Source: Candidatus Lutibacillus vidarii | Lineage (GTDB): Bacteria; Actinomycetota; Actinomycetes; Actinomycetales; Dermatophilaceae | Reading direction: 5' to 3' | Length of the DNA stretch: 64,000 nt | Assembly: GCA_016717165.1 (NCBI GenBank) | Contig: JADKGA010000002.1 | Span: forward strand, 744,001-808,000 | In this document: one piece after another, positions 1 through 8,982 of the stretch | How the letters are laid out: each line of letters opens with the position of its first letter | How positions within the stretch are numbered: the stretch's first letter is position 1 | Notes under the pieces: generated by a model | The model's input: only the letters and a program-made list of their open reading frames with translations | Database searches by the model: none | Told to the model about the DNA's origin: nothing | Made by a program: the position numbers and the translations under genes

Positions 1-556
1 CCAACCGCAGGCCGTGCCGGTCCATCAGCTCACCGGCGAAGTCCCGCTTGAAGAGCGCATGCTCGTGACCGCGATAGCTCACCTCGACGGGGGTGGGGTT
101 GTAGTACTCGCAAACCATCACCCAGCGGGCCGACGCGTGGACCATGAGGTCGTAGACGCGGGTGAGCTCGTCGGGGTTGATGTGGATGAGCACACCCTTG
201 GTGAAGACGAGGTCGTAGGCGGCCGCCGGGCAGGTCCAGTCGAGCAGCGAGGCGATGTCGACGCCTGCCCCGCCCCAGGCGGTGATCCGGGCCGCGGCCA
301 CGGGGTTGATCTCCACCGCGTGCAGGGCCAGCTCCGGCCGGAGGGCGCGCAGGGCAACGAGGTTGTTGCCGACGTTCGCGCCGAGCTCGAGCACCGAGCG
401 CACCGTGCCCCCGGTCGCGGCGAGGACGCGGCGGAAGAGCGCCTCGTTGGAGCGCACCAGCGGGTCGCCGACATTGCGGTCGATATATGCCGTGCCGAAC
501 TCACCGGCCCACAGCTGCTCCTGGCTGGTGCGGAACTGCGCGGTCGGCTCGGTCAC
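1..556 (-). CDS. Pseudaminic acid biosynthesis-associated methylase (partial, 3' end off the window)
   Basis: Reading the minus strand from a GTG at 556 gives VTEPTAQFRTSQEQLWAGEF, then a SAM-binding Rossmann motif (VLELGANVGNN, about residues 56-66) and an acidic loop (AVEINPVAA). This is the pattern of class I methyltransferases that sit in pseudaminic acid (Pse) clusters (TIGR03587 type); the pse genes lie directly upstream. The protein is still open at base 1, after about 185 residues, so little of it should be missing. The gene follows the flippase on the same strand after about 58 bases and is probably in the same operon. The methylated substrate is unknown; an O- or N-methylated Pse derivative is a guess. 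The start could be a little further upstream, although no better ATG is visible. Confidence 0.75.
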   Translation of the reverse strand, partial: MTEPTAQFRTSQEQLWAGEFGTAYIDRNVGDPLVRSNEALFRRVLAATGGTVRSVLELGANVGNNLVALRALRPELALHAVEINPVAAARITAWGGAGVDIASLLDWTCPAAAYDLVFTKGVLIHINPDELTRVYDLMVHASARWVMVCEYYNPTPVEVSYRGHEHALFKRDFAGELMDRHGLRL

Positions 557-614
557 GTCGGGCAGTCTCGCCGACGGCCAGGACCCGAGCAAGTCCGTGG
601 TCGACCCGGGGCCG

Positions 615-2036
615 TCACGCCGGGCGGGCCGCGACCCCAGGGCGCAGCAGCCGACGCAGCCGCAGCACCGCGACGACGGCGATGACGGCCGCGGCGCCCA
701 GCCGCGCGACCGCGCCGGCGCCGGACGAGGGCAGCGCCGCGAGGAGGCCGACGAGCACCACCCCGCCGAGCAGCCCCGGCAGCAGCCGGGCCTCGCGCCA
801 GCCCGGCCCACCCGCGCGCCGGCGCAGTCCCGCCACGAGGACGGCCAGGGCGGCATACATCGCGGGGTAGCCCCACGCCGTCCCGGTGAGCGAGCCGACC
901 CCGGCGAGGGCGGCGACGAGCAGTCCCACGACGAGCGCCGTCGGGGTGGCCAGGGCGAGCCCAAAGGTGCGGCCCGAGGCAAAGACGAGATGGACATTGG
1001 CGAGGTACCCGACGGCGAAGAGCGAGCCGAGCGAGACGACGGCGACCGCTCCGACGAGCTCGTCAGGGGAGTACCGGGCGTCGGCGAGCAGCCGGAGCAG
1101 CCACGGCGCCAGCGCGGTGACGCCGCCGGCGGCCAGGGCCGCCAGGCCGGTGAGGTCGGCGGCGGTGTGCTCGACAGCGGCGCCGCGCCGGTCCTGCGGG
1201 AGCCGGTAGACCGCGGGCGCCCACGAGTTGTTCAGCGCGCCGACGAGCACCGTCGGGGCGACCCCGATGAGGATGGCGAGCTGGAGCCGCCCGGCTGCGG
1301 CGGACCCGAAGCGTGCCGTGGCCAGGACGACGAGCGCGCCGGTGGCGAGGTAGAGGGCGACGAGATGCGGGAGAACCGGCAGGCCCATCCGCAGGGCGGC
1401 GCCGAGGTCGCCGGGCCGGTGCGTGGCCGGGCCGCGGCACTGGAGCGCGGCGAGCCCGGCGGCCAGGAGATATCCGGCGGCCAGACCGGCGAGGTACGAC
1501 GCGGGGGTCCGGTCGACACCGAGCAGCAGGACCAGCCCGAGCAGAGGGCCGCCGAGCGAGGCGACCGCCGACAGCACGACGAAGGCCCCCGCCCGGTCCT
1601 GGGCCCGCAGCAGCGCCTGGGCGTTCTCGACCACGACGAAGGCACCGGCGGCCAGGACCGAGAGCAACCAGGTCGGTGTCGTCGTCCCGGGGACGGCCCA
1701 GGTGGCCACGGGGGTGACGGCCGCCGCCGCGGCGATGACGACCGTGGTGAGGGCCGCGCCGCGCCGGAACAGGGACCGCGCCCTAGGGATGCCGCCCGAG
1801 GCCAGCAGCGCCTGTCGGGTGATGACCGAGGGCAGCCCGAGGCTGGCGAGAATCATCGTCACCTGGAGGACGACCAGGGCAACGGCGACCTGGCCGTAGC
1901 CGGTCGTCTCCGTGAGCAGCCGGGCCACGAACGGGGTGACGGCGAGCTGCGCGAGCACCGGCGCGGCCGTGCCGAGCGTATAGATCGACCCGCGGCCCAG
2001 GACCTCCGCGGTCACCTCGGCCGGGCGCTCAGGCAC
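615..2036 (-). CDS. Wzx-like polysaccharide flippase (MOP/MATE-like superfamily)
   Basis: This 473-residue integral membrane protein is hydrophobic along its length, with about 12-14 predicted membrane segments. Its N-terminus (GRGSIYTLGTAAPVLAQLAV, TPFVARLL, then YGQVAVALVVLQ) is typical of O-antigen/teichuronic acid flippases. Such proteins move undecaprenyl-linked sugars, or sometimes other lipid-linked glycans, across the cytoplasmic membrane. The chosen GTG start at 2036 overlaps the end of pseC by 8 bases; an alternative GTG at 2015 would leave a gap and remove seven residues. Linkage to pseB and pseC suggests a Pse-containing substrate. No Wzy polymerase was recognised in the window, and a separate Wzm/Wzt ABC exporter lies at 11190-12933, so two export routes coexist. 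Confidence 0.85.
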   Translation of the reverse strand: MPERPAEVTAEVLGRGSIYTLGTAAPVLAQLAVTPFVARLLTETTGYGQVAVALVVLQVTMILASLGLPSVITRQALLASGGIPRARSLFRRGAALTTVVIAAAAAVTPVATWAVPGTTTPTWLLSVLAAGAFVVVENAQALLRAQDRAGAFVVLSAVASLGGPLLGLVLLLGVDRTPASYLAGLAAGYLLAAGLAALQCRGPATHRPGDLGAALRMGLPVLPHLVALYLATGALVVLATARFGSAAAGRLQLAILIGVAPTVLVGALNNSWAPAVYRLPQDRRGAAVEHTAADLTGLAALAAGGVTALAPWLLRLLADARYSPDELVGAVAVVSLGSLFAVGYLANVHLVFASGRTFGLALATPTALVVGLLVAALAGVGSLTGTAWGYPAMYAALAVLVAGLRRRAGGPGWREARLLPGLLGGVVLVGLLAALPSSGAGAVARLGAAAVIAVVAVLRLRRLLRPGVAARPA

Positions 2037-3159
2037 CGAAGAACGACCTCACGAGGTCGATGACGCGGTCGGCGTCGGCGTCCGCCAGGGCCGGGAAGAG
2101 CGGGAGCGAGAGCTCCTGGGCGGCATACTCCTCGGCGACCGGGCACAGGCCACGGCGGTAGCCGAGGTCCGCGTAGACGGGGTGCCAGTAGACCGGGAGG
2201 TAGTTGACCTGGACCCCGACCTCGTGCTCGCGGAGGTGCTCGAAGAGCTCGCGGCGCCGCCCGTCGAGGACCCGCAGCGGGTACAGATGCCAGCACGGCT
2301 CGGCGCCGGGTCGCCGGGTCGGGGTGCGCAGCTCGGGGACCTCCGCCAGGGCCGCGGTGTAGCGGTCGTGGAGCTCCTGGCGGCGGACCCGGAAGGCGTC
2401 GAGCCGGCGCAGCTGGCTGGCCCCCAGCGCCGCGAGGACGTCCGGCAGCCGGTAGTTGAGCCCGAAGGCCTGGACCTCCTGGTGCCACGGCCCGAGCTCG
2501 GGGTGGCGCAGCTGGTCGGGGTCACGAACCAGGCCGATGGTGCGGAAGGTGCGCGCTCGGGCCAGCAGCTCGGCGTCCGCGCTGACCACCGCCCCGCCCT
2601 CGGCGGTGGTGATGTTCTTCGTCGGGAAGAAGGACAGCGTCGTCACGTCCGACAGCGACCCCACCGGTATGCCGTCCATTCTCCCGCCGAGGGCGTGCGC
2701 CGCGTCCTCGAGGACGACCGCGCCGACCGTCCCGGCCACCGCGCGCAGCGCCGGCGCGTCGATCGGGTGTCCGCCGAAGTCGACCCCAGCGACGACGCGG
2801 ACCTTCTCGTCAAGGACCGCGTCGACCGCGTCGGGGTCGAGGTTGCCCGTGTCCTCGCTGACGTCGGCGAAGACGAGGGTCGCGCCGAGGATGGAGGCGG
2901 TGGAGGCGGTGGCGACGAAGGTCAGGGGCGTGGTGACGACGGTGTCGCCCGGCCCGACGCCGAGGGCGGCATACGCAACGTGCAAGGCGGCGGTGCCGGA
3001 GGTGACCGAGACCGCTGGAAGGGTGGACCCGGTCACCTCGGCGAGGGCCGCCTCGAAGGTGTCGACCGCCGGCCCGGTCGTCAGCCAGTCACCGCGGAGC
3101 ACTGCGGCCACCGCGTCGATGTCGGACTCGTCGACCCACTGCCGACCGTAGGGGAGCAC
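2029..3159 (-). CDS. pseC: UDP-4-amino-4,6-dideoxy-N-acetyl-beta-L-altrosamine transaminase (PseC)
   Basis: PLP-dependent DegT/DnrJ/EryC1 aminotransferase of 376 residues, a normal length. It aminates the 4-keto sugar made by PseB, the second step of CMP-pseudaminic acid synthesis. The N-terminus (LPYGRQWVDESDIDAVAAVL, then WLTTGPAVDTFE) is characteristic of PseC. The PLP-binding lysine lies in LSFFPTKNITTAEGG near residue 180, and the ALGASQLRRLDAFRVRR stretch is the usual C-terminal family signature. The start is GTG at 3159, ten bases after pseB stops, and the 3' end overlaps the flippase start. Transcription is therefore pseB-pseC-wzx-methylase. The neighbouring Pse genes make the assignment firm compared with other sugar aminotransferases. 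Confidence 0.93.
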   Translation of the reverse strand: MLPYGRQWVDESDIDAVAAVLRGDWLTTGPAVDTFEAALAEVTGSTLPAVSVTSGTAALHVAYAALGVGPGDTVVTTPLTFVATASTASILGATLVFADVSEDTGNLDPDAVDAVLDEKVRVVAGVDFGGHPIDAPALRAVAGTVGAVVLEDAAHALGGRMDGIPVGSLSDVTTLSFFPTKNITTAEGGAVVSADAELLARARTFRTIGLVRDPDQLRHPELGPWHQEVQAFGLNYRLPDVLAALGASQLRRLDAFRVRRQELHDRYTAALAEVPELRTPTRRPGAEPCWHLYPLRVLDGRRRELFEHLREHEVGVQVNYLPVYWHPVYADLGYRRGLCPVAEEYAAQELSLPLFPALADADADRVIDLVRSFFGA

Positions 3160-3169
3160 GTGCGCCCGC

Positions 3170-4153
3170 TCAGCTCTCCGACGCGAGGATCGCGGCGATC
3201 TCCTCGCGGGTGAACCACTCGTCGTTGTTCTCCGAGGTGTAGTGGAAGCCCTCAGACACCGGCACCCCGTCGGCCGGCGGCGTATAGCCCCAGGACGCGA
3301 GGTCGGGCTGGATGACGAAGCGCTCGCCGACCCGCAGCGCCCGACGGCCCTCCTCGGGGCTGATCATCTCCTCGTGGAGCTTCTCGCCCGGGCGCAGGCC
3401 GACGTCGTGCATCGCGGCACCGGGGGCGATGGCCTGGGCGAGGTCGGTCACCCGCATCGAGGGGATGCGCGGGACGTAGAGCTCGCCGCCTTGCATGTGC
3501 TCGAAGGCGTCGAGGACGAGCTGGACCGCCTGGGGCAAGGTGATGAAGAAGCGGGTGCATCGCAGGTCGGTGATGGGCAGTGACTGGCCGGCCTCGGCGA
3601 GCTTGCGGAAGTAGGGGATGACCGAGCCGCGGCTGCCCATGACGTTTCCGTACCGAACGACGGAAAAGCGGGTCGGGTAGGCGGCGGCGTAGTGGTTGCC
3701 GGTGATGAAGAGCTTGTCCGCGGTGAGCTTCGTCGCGCCGTAGAGGTTGATCGGGGAGGAGGCCTTGTCCGTCGAGAGCGCGACGACCTTGGTGACCCCG
3801 GCGTCGATGCACGCCTCGATGACATTCTGCGAGCCGATGATATTGGTCTGGACGAACTCCCACGGGTTGTACTCCGCGGTGTCGACCTGCTTGAGGGCGG
3901 CCGCGTGGACGACATACTCGACGCCGTGCATGGCCCGGTGGAGGCGGTGCGGGTCGCGGATGTCACCGATGAACCACCGCAGCCGCGGGTCGTCGCCGAA
4001 GAGCTGGCGGCACTCGTACTGCTTGAGCTCGTCGCGGCTGAAGACGACCACTCGCTTGGGGTCGTGCCGGGCGAGGAGGTCGGCGATGAACGCCTTGCCG
4101 AACGAGCCGGTTCCCCCCGTGACCAGAATCGACGATCCGGTCAGGATCGACAT
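3170..4153 (-). CDS. pseB: UDP-N-acetylglucosamine 4,6-dehydratase (inverting, PseB)
   Basis: Short-chain dehydrogenase/reductase of 327 residues that converts UDP-GlcNAc to the 4-keto-6-deoxy-L-arabino sugar, the first step to pseudaminic acid. The NAD(P)-binding motif VTGGTGSFGKAF is near residue 11, and STDKASSPINLYGATK carries the catalytic lysines and tyrosine of the FlaA1/PseB family. The frame is open 14 residues further upstream, but the ATG at 4153 is preferred: it has a GGAGG ribosome site 5-10 bases upstream and the normal family N-terminus MSILTG. The gene diverges from pseF across 65 bases, so both wings of the cluster may be controlled from this short region. Confidence 0.95.
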   Translation of the reverse strand: MSILTGSSILVTGGTGSFGKAFIADLLARHDPKRVVVFSRDELKQYECRQLFGDDPRLRWFIGDIRDPHRLHRAMHGVEYVVHAAALKQVDTAEYNPWEFVQTNIIGSQNVIEACIDAGVTKVVALSTDKASSPINLYGATKLTADKLFITGNHYAAAYPTRFSVVRYGNVMGSRGSVIPYFRKLAEAGQSLPITDLRCTRFFITLPQAVQLVLDAFEHMQGGELYVPRIPSMRVTDLAQAIAPGAAMHDVGLRPGEKLHEEMISPEEGRRALRVGERFVIQPDLASWGYTPPADGVPVSEGFHYTSENNDEWFTREEIAAILASES

Positions 4154-4218
4154 ACACCCTCCTCCGCGCGCGCTGCTGCCGTGCCATGATGTCACGGCTG
4201 GGCTAGCGGAGGAGTGCC

Positions 4219-4947
4219 ATGCGCGTCGTCGCCGTCATCCAGGCGCGGGCCGGCTCGAGCCGGCTCCCCGGGAAGGTGCTGCTGCCGCTCGGCGGCCGCC
4301 CCGTCCTCGACTGGGTCGTCCGGGCGGCCCGGTCCACCCGGCTCGTCGACGAGGTCATCGTCGCGACCTCGACCACTGCCGCCGACGACGCGGTCGCCGC
4401 CGCCTGCGAACGCCTCCGCATCGGCTGCGTCCGGGGGAGCGAGGACGACGTCCTCTCCCGGTTCCGGCTCGCTGCCCGGACGTATGCCGCCGACGCCCTC
4501 GTCCGGCTCACCGCCGACTGCCCGATGCACGACCCGCGGCTCATTGACGCCGTCGTGGGGGCTTGGCGCAGCGCGCCGCACTACGACTACGTCTCCACCG
4601 TCCTGGTCCGGACCCTGCCGCGCGGCCTCGACGTCGAGCTGGTCACCGTCGACGCGCTGCGCCGCGTCGACGCCAGCGCCCAGGGTCACCACCGGGTGCA
4701 CGTCACCTCCGGGGTGTATGCCGACCCGGCGACCTACTCCTGCCTGGGCCTGTGCGTCGCGCCGGACGCCTCCGACCTGCGGATGACCCTCGACACCGCC
4801 GAGGACCTCGCCGCGCTCGAGGCCGTCGTCGCCGAGCTCGGCGACGCGCCGGTCGACCACCGCGCCCTCGTCGCCCTGCTGCGCTCCCGCCCCGACCTCG
4901 TCGCTCTCAACGCGGGGGTCGTCCAGAAGGCCGTCGAGCTCGGATGA
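4219..4947 (+). CDS. pseF: Pseudaminic acid cytidylyltransferase (PseF)
   Basis: Nucleotidyltransferase of 242 residues that activates pseudaminic acid with CTP. The N-terminal signature AVIQARAGSSRLPGKVLLPL binds the nucleotide, and LTADCPMHDP holds the metal-binding aspartate, as in SpsF/CMP-KDO synthetase-like enzymes. The ATG at 4219 follows a clear GGAGGA. The stop codon overlaps the start of pseG (ATGA), so the two are translationally coupled. A general SpsF (spore-coat type) cytidylyltransferase is the alternative name for this family; the pse context favours PseF. Confidence 0.88.
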   Translation: MRVVAVIQARAGSSRLPGKVLLPLGGRPVLDWVVRAARSTRLVDEVIVATSTTAADDAVAAACERLRIGCVRGSEDDVLSRFRLAARTYAADALVRLTADCPMHDPRLIDAVVGAWRSAPHYDYVSTVLVRTLPRGLDVELVTVDALRRVDASAQGHHRVHVTSGVYADPATYSCLGLCVAPDASDLRMTLDTAEDLAALEAVVAELGDAPVDHRALVALLRSRPDLVALNAGVVQKAVELG

Positions 4948-6371
4948 CCCGGCTCCGGGTGGCGCTGCGGTGCGACGCCCACGCCTCGCTCGGCGTCGGC
5001 CACCTCGCCCGATGCGTCGCCCTGGCCCAGGAGGCGCGGGCTCAGGGACACGACCCGGTCCTTGTGGGGCGGTTCTCCGGTCCGGTCTCCGACGAGCTCA
5101 TCGCCCGCGCCGACCTGCCGGTCCGGCTAGAGCTACCGTCCGAGGTGGACGTCGTCCACGTCGACTCGTACACCGACGCTGCCGCGTATGTCGCCCCGCT
5201 GCTCTCGCGCGTGCACGACGGCCGGTTCGGGGTGGGCCCGGCCGCCCTGGCGACGGACCCGACGCCGGGCGCCGACCGACGCCCGCGCCCGCAGGGCCTG
5301 GGGCCAGAGGCGCTGCGCCTGGCCGGGGAGCGGTACGCCCTGCTGCGCCCCGACGTCGTCGCCGCCCGCGCCGCTCGACACCCGAAGCTCGCCGGGGCGC
5401 CCGCTCGCCCTCTGGTCGTCACCGTCGTCGTCGGCGGGACCGACCCGGGCGCCCTACGCGGCCGCCTCGTCGAAGCGCTCCGCCGCACCGGACTGCCGCT
5501 CGACGTCCGCGGTCCGGGGCCCACCCTCGTCGCCGACCTGGCGGCCAGCGACCTCGTCGTCTCCGCCGCCGGGACGACGCTGTGGGAGGCCTTCGCCCTC
5601 GGCGCGGCCACGGCGGCGGTCTGCGCCGTGGACAACCAGGAGGTCGGCTACGCCGCTGCGGTGGGTGCGCGCGCGACGGTCGGCCTCGGCCATGCCGGCG
5701 AGCTCGACCCGGACGCGACCGCGGCGCGCCTGTCCGCGCTCCTCACCGACGAGCCAGAACGCCGGCGAATGGCGTCCCGGGCCGCTGCGCTCGTCGACGG
5801 TCTCGGGGCGTGGCGCCTCGTGTCGAGCTGGTCGGCGCTGCTCGACCGGCCGGTGCACGCGCGACGCGTCGACGAAGGGACCCTGACGCTGCGCCCCGCG
5901 GAGCGCTCGGACGCGCCGTTGCTGCTGGCCTGGCGCAACGACCCGCAGGCCCGGCGCTGGTCCCGGGCCAGCAACCCGGTCGACCCCGACCAGCACGCCC
6001 GGTGGCTGACCGACTCGCTCAGCCGCAGCGACCGCGTGCTCCTGGTCGCGACCGACGCGGCGGGGCCCGTGGGGACGGTGCGCTGGGACCGCGCCGATCA
6101 CCTGGACCCCTCGATCAGCCACGACCGCCCGGACGAGTGGGAGGTCTCGATCACCCTCGCCCCGGACCGCCGCGGTGCGGGCCTGGCCCTGGACGTGCTC
6201 CGCGCCGGCGAGGAGTACCTCGCGGCGCGGCACCCGGTGACGGCATACCTCGCGGTGGTCCACGACGACAACCGCGCCTCGCGGCGGCTCTTCGCCCGCG
6301 CGGGCTACCTGCCCGACCGGCCCGCGGACGTCGACGGCTTCGCCCGGCTGGTCGCCTTCGCCCGCGGCTGA
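4944..6371 (+). CDS. pseG: PseG-PseH fusion: UDP-sugar hydrolase plus GNAT N-acetyltransferase
   Basis: The ATG at 4944 overlaps the pseF stop and gives 475 residues. Residues 1 to about 305 resemble PseG, which removes UDP from UDP-2,4-diacetamido-2,4,6-trideoxy-altrose: GVGHLARCVALA contains the conserved catalytic histidine (GxGH), VVTVVVGGTDPGAL is the nucleotide loop, and SAAGTTLWEAFALG is the GT-B-like UDP site. Residues about 310-475 form a GNAT domain (LTLRPAERSDAPLLLAWRND, later DRRGAGLALDVL as acetyl-CoA loop) equivalent to PseH, which acetylates N4. The two steps are consecutive in the pathway, PseH before PseG. The loop near residues 95-115, which in PseG usually carries an acidic DD motif, reads ATDPTPGAD here and is divergent. 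No separate pseH exists in the cluster. Confidence 0.85.
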   Translation: MTRLRVALRCDAHASLGVGHLARCVALAQEARAQGHDPVLVGRFSGPVSDELIARADLPVRLELPSEVDVVHVDSYTDAAAYVAPLLSRVHDGRFGVGPAALATDPTPGADRRPRPQGLGPEALRLAGERYALLRPDVVAARAARHPKLAGAPARPLVVTVVVGGTDPGALRGRLVEALRRTGLPLDVRGPGPTLVADLAASDLVVSAAGTTLWEAFALGAATAAVCAVDNQEVGYAAAVGARATVGLGHAGELDPDATAARLSALLTDEPERRRMASRAAALVDGLGAWRLVSSWSALLDRPVHARRVDEGTLTLRPAERSDAPLLLAWRNDPQARRWSRASNPVDPDQHARWLTDSLSRSDRVLLVATDAAGPVGTVRWDRADHLDPSISHDRPDEWEVSITLAPDRRGAGLALDVLRAGEEYLAARHPVTAYLAVVHDDNRASRRLFARAGYLPDRPADVDGFARLVAFARG

Positions 6372-6385
6372 CCTGGGGAGGGCCG

Positions 6386-7441
6386 CTAGACGAGGTCCCA
6401 GGTGAACGCGGTGCCTCGCGTCGCGGCCCTGGTGAACCTGCGGCCGAGCACGGTGGCCAAGGCGTCTGGGGGCAGGCCCCCGGCGGGGCGGATCGAGCGG
6501 ACGTTCTCGGTGGTGACCTCGTCCCCGGCCGCGACATCGGCGACGACATACAGCGAGCGGCGCAGCCGCAGCACCGCCTGTTCGTCGGCGGTCGGGCCAA
6601 ACCGCGCGGAACCGACCGCGAGCGACGCGGCGGCGCTCTCGCGGACCAGCGCGGCGAGCTCGTCCGGCTCCAGGGAGAAGGCCGAGTCCACCCCGCCGTC
6701 GGCTCGGTCGAGCGTGACATGCTTCTCCACGGCGACCGCCCCGAGAGCCACGGCGGCCACCGCGACCCCGATGCCCCGGGTGTGGTCGGACAGGCCCACG
6801 GGCACCCCAAAGGCGGCCTCCAGGGTGGGGATGGCGAGCAGGCGGGCCTCGCTGGGCGAGGCCGGGTAGGCGGCGGTGCAGGCGAGCAGGATCACCTCGG
6901 CCGCGCCACCGTCACGAGCGGCGGTCAGGGCCGCGTCGATCTCGCCGAGGGTCGCCATCCCGGTCGACATGAGGATCGGCTTGCCGGTCCGCCCGATCTC
7001 CCGGATGAGCGGCAGGTCGACGATCTCGGCCGAGGCCGTCTTGTAGACCTGCGCACCGAGGTCCTCGAGCAGCGCGACAGCGGTTGGGTCGAACGGGCTG
7101 GAGAAGGGCAGGATGCCGCGCTCACGGGCCCGGGCGAAGATCGCCTCGTGCCACTCCCACGGGGTGCAGGCCTGCTGGTAGAGCCCGTAGAGGGTCCGGC
7201 CGCCCCACAGTCCGTGCGAGTCCGCGACCCGGAAGGCCGGAGCGTCCACGTCGATGGTCAAGGTGTCGGCCGTGTAGGTCTGGATCTTCACCGCGGCGGC
7301 GCCGGACTGGGCCACCGTGTCGACGATCGCCAAGGCCCGGTCCAGCGAGCCGTTGTGGTTGCCGGACATCTCGGCGATGACATACGGGGTGTGCCCCGGG
7401 CCCACCAGGACGTCGCCGAGGGTGACTGGACGCACGGCCAT
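6386..7441 (-). CDS. pseI: Pseudaminic acid synthase (PseI)
   Basis: NeuB-family synthase of 351 residues that condenses 2,4-diacetamido-2,4,6-trideoxy-L-altrose with phosphoenolpyruvate to give pseudaminic acid. VIAEMSGNHNGSLDRAL is the family signature; KIQTYTADTLT and the SDHTRG loop belong to the TIM barrel, and EKHVTLDR is conserved near its end. The C-terminal 60 residues (VVADVAAGDEVTTENVRSIR) form the antifreeze-like SAF domain. The frame is open to 7504, but the ATG at 7441 matches the family N-terminus better. The gene runs towards pseGH, with 14 bases between the two stops, and away from the LCP gene. Confidence 0.93.
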   Translation of the reverse strand: MAVRPVTLGDVLVGPGHTPYVIAEMSGNHNGSLDRALAIVDTVAQSGAAAVKIQTYTADTLTIDVDAPAFRVADSHGLWGGRTLYGLYQQACTPWEWHEAIFARARERGILPFSSPFDPTAVALLEDLGAQVYKTASAEIVDLPLIREIGRTGKPILMSTGMATLGEIDAALTAARDGGAAEVILLACTAAYPASPSEARLLAIPTLEAAFGVPVGLSDHTRGIGVAVAAVALGAVAVEKHVTLDRADGGVDSAFSLEPDELAALVRESAAASLAVGSARFGPTADEQAVLRLRRSLYVVADVAAGDEVTTENVRSIRPAGGLPPDALATVLGRRFTRAATRGTAFTWDLV

Positions 7442-7515
7442 GGACCGCAGCGTACGCGCCCCACCCGGCGTGGCCAGGACGCCGGTCCGGCCGACATGGA
7501 CCATAGTTGTTCTCG

Positions 7516-8982
7516 ATGGACCACAGCACCGACCCCGCGTCGCGGGCCACCTACCGGGCCCGACCCGCGGCGATCAGCGACCCGACTCGGCTGACGCCGC
7601 GGCTGCGTCGTCGGCGGGCGCTGTCACTGGTCGTCATGACCCTGCTCGTCCCAGGCTCGGCCCAGCTGGTCGCCGGGAACCGTGGCGTGGGTCGGGTCGC
7701 CCTGCGGGTGTGGCTCAGCACGATCGGTGTGCTCGCGGTCCTGGGGCTGGTCGCGCTGGTCCGCCGGTCCTGGGTCATCGGCCTGCTTTCCCGCGGCGCG
7801 GTGCTGGCCATCGTGGCCGCCGTGCTCGCCGTCTTAGCCCTGGGCTGGTTGATCCTTTTCGTCGACACGCTGCGGCTGGCCCAGCTGCGGCTGGTCCAGC
7901 CCGCGACCCGCCGGGCCGCCGTGGCCCTCACCGCGGTCGGCATGCTGCTGACCAGCGGCACGCTCGTGGTCGCCTCACGGAATGTGTCCGCGGCACGGGA
8001 TGTCCTCAACTCGGTCTTCGGCGGGTCCCCGGCCGCGGAGGCATCCGCCGGGCGCTACAACATCCTGCTCCTCGGCGGCGACTCAGGCGCCGACCGCTAC
8101 AGCACCCGCCCGGACAGCATCACCGTGGTCAGCGTCGACGCCGACACCGGGAAGCCGGTGATGTTCGGCTTCGCCCGCGACACCGAGAATATCCACTTCC
8201 GGCCGGGGTCGGTCATGGCCGGGCTCATGCCGAACGGGTGGGCCTGCGGGGACAACTGCCTGCTCAACGCCCTGTACGTCTGGGGGACTGAGCACGCCAA
8301 AGACTTCCCCGCCGGGACCGCCGACCCCGGCATGACCGCGACGGTCGAGGCCGTGGAGGCCCTGAGCGGGCTGGACATCCAGTACTACGTCCTCATTGAC
8401 CTCAAGGGCTTCCAGGCCCTCATCAACGCCGTGGGCGGCCTAGAAATCGACGTCAAGCAACGGACCATCATCGGCCAGTCCACGGACAAGCCGCGGCGCT
8501 ATATCGAGCCCGGGCGGCAGGTACTCAATGGCTACTACGCCCTGTGGTACGCCCGCTCCCGCGAGGGGGCGTCGAACTACGACCGAATGGCCCGGCAGCG
8601 CTGCGTCATGCAGGCGATGCTCAAGCAGCTGAGCCCCACGACGGTCATCACGAAGTTCCAGGACATTGCCGCGGCGAGCTCGCAGGTCGTCAAGACGAAT
8701 ATCCCGCAGTCCGAGCTCGGGACGATGGCCGACCTGGCCCTCAAGGCGAAGGGGCAGAAGATCACCAGCGTCAACTTCGTCCCGCCGCTGGTCAACCCAT
8801 GGTCGTACGACCCCAAGGTCATCCTCGACAAGGTGGCCGCCACCATCGAGGCGTCGACGGCGGCGCCGGCCAACCCCGCCCCGGCCGCCTCGACCAAGCC
8901 CACCGGCAAGGGCTCGACCCCGACAGCGGCGTCCACCCCGCCTCCCCAGACCGACGATGTCGCGGCGGTGTGCTCGCTCTGA
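7516..8982 (+). CDS. LytR-CpsA-Psr (LCP) family glycopolymer transferase
   Basis: Membrane-anchored protein of 488 residues. After a cytoplasmic N-terminus there are three hydrophobic segments between about residues 35 and 160. The LCP domain starts at YNILLLGGDSGADRYSTRPD and includes the conserved RPDSITVVSVD, FARDTENIHF and YARSREGASNYDRMARQRC motifs, whose arginines bind the polyprenyl pyrophosphate. LCP enzymes attach secondary wall polymers to peptidoglycan. The tail is rich in Ala, Pro and Thr. A TTG at 7507 is an alternative start; neither start has a good ribosome site, so a leaderless transcript is possible. The next gene starts inside its stop codon (TGATG), so it heads a glycosyltransferase/exporter operon and probably ligates that product. 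Confidence 0.9.
   Translation: MDHSTDPASRATYRARPAAISDPTRLTPRLRRRRALSLVVMTLLVPGSAQLVAGNRGVGRVALRVWLSTIGVLAVLGLVALVRRSWVIGLLSRGAVLAIVAAVLAVLALGWLILFVDTLRLAQLRLVQPATRRAAVALTAVGMLLTSGTLVVASRNVSAARDVLNSVFGGSPAAEASAGRYNILLLGGDSGADRYSTRPDSITVVSVDADTGKPVMFGFARDTENIHFRPGSVMAGLMPNGWACGDNCLLNALYVWGTEHAKDFPAGTADPGMTATVEAVEALSGLDIQYYVLIDLKGFQALINAVGGLEIDVKQRTIIGQSTDKPRRYIEPGRQVLNGYYALWYARSREGASNYDRMARQRCVMQAMLKQLSPTTVITKFQDIAAASSQVVKTNIPQSELGTMADLALKAKGQKITSVNFVPPLVNPWSYDPKVILDKVAATIEASTAAPANPAPAASTKPTGKGSTPTAASTPPPQTDDVAAVCSL

Noticed and set aside
255..2063. Long plus-strand open frame (602 codons)
   Set aside because: It is antisense to the flippase and methylase. Its product is an Arg/Gly/Asp/Gln-rich string without fold or motif, as usual for the complement of GC-rich coding.
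4970..7594. Open frame of 874 codons on the plus strand
   Set aside because: It runs through pseGH and antisense to pseI in a different frame. The product is low-complexity Arg/Pro/Gly, while the two real genes have clear family motifs.
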